Below are positions 5,630 to 5,637 of a DNA stretch of 5,637 bases, one piece after another. The notes under the pieces were generated by a model. That model ran no database searches. It was not told the origin of the DNA and saw only the letters and a program-made list of their open reading frames with translations. The stretch lies in the NCBI GenBank assembly GCA_900549675.1, contig URPG01000149.1, positions 1 through 5,637 of the forward strand, read 5' to 3'. Made by a program: the position numbers and the translations under genes. Origin of the DNA: an uncultured Oscillospiraceae bacterium. Its GTDB lineage: Bacteria; Bacillota; Clostridia; Oscillospirales; Acutalibacteraceae. Positions within the stretch are counted from its first letter, which is position 1; every line of letters begins with the position of its first letter.

Positions 5630-5637
5630 GGGAATGG

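Noticed and set aside
1..5637. CRISPR array, tRNA or rRNA
   Set aside because: No regularly spaced long repeats, cloverleaf or rRNA-like segments were seen.

Overview
The window most likely comes from a Firmicute, probably a gut-type Clostridium relative. The AGGAGG-type ribosome binding sites are strong, base composition is moderate in the main genes (roughly 47-52% GC in sampled stretches) and AT-rich in the flanks, and the operon style and protein sequences resemble clostridial accessory DNA. This assignment is an inference; there is no rRNA or housekeeping gene to confirm it.

The centre (about 762-5009) is one compact defence operon: a type III restriction-modification system. A 74-residue XRE-type helix-turn-helix regulator (829-1053) is followed, with 7-8 base overlaps, by the modification subunit Mod (1046-2767; beta-class N6-adenine methyltransferase order, DPPY before FAGSG) and the restriction subunit Res (2761-4974; superfamily 2 helicase motifs followed by a D...ExK nuclease). 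An extended -10 promoter lies just upstream. Its spacer contains a perfect 5-bp inverted repeat, a good candidate operator for the XRE protein. A strong hairpin just after res probably ends the transcript.

The left flank (1-761) holds no intact gene. On the minus strand at 381-596 there is a broken gene start with a perfect ribosome binding site. Its first ~45 codons look like the N-terminus of a P4-type phage/plasmid primase, interrupted by a stop at codon 13 and then diverging. This suggests the restriction system sits next to the remains of an integrated element. The first 310 bases contain several hairpins and a direct repeat of unknown role.

The right flank (5010-5637) has its own possible promoter and a two-gene cassette. 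The first gene is frameshifted: the ATG with a good ribosome binding site opens a meaningless frame, while a neighbouring frame without a start codon encodes a His-rich, domain-like stretch that may be a toxin tip. The second, intact gene is a small acidic protein that could be the matching immunity protein. The toxin/immunity reading is a hypothesis. Together the window looks like a small defence or conflict island built on mobile-element debris.
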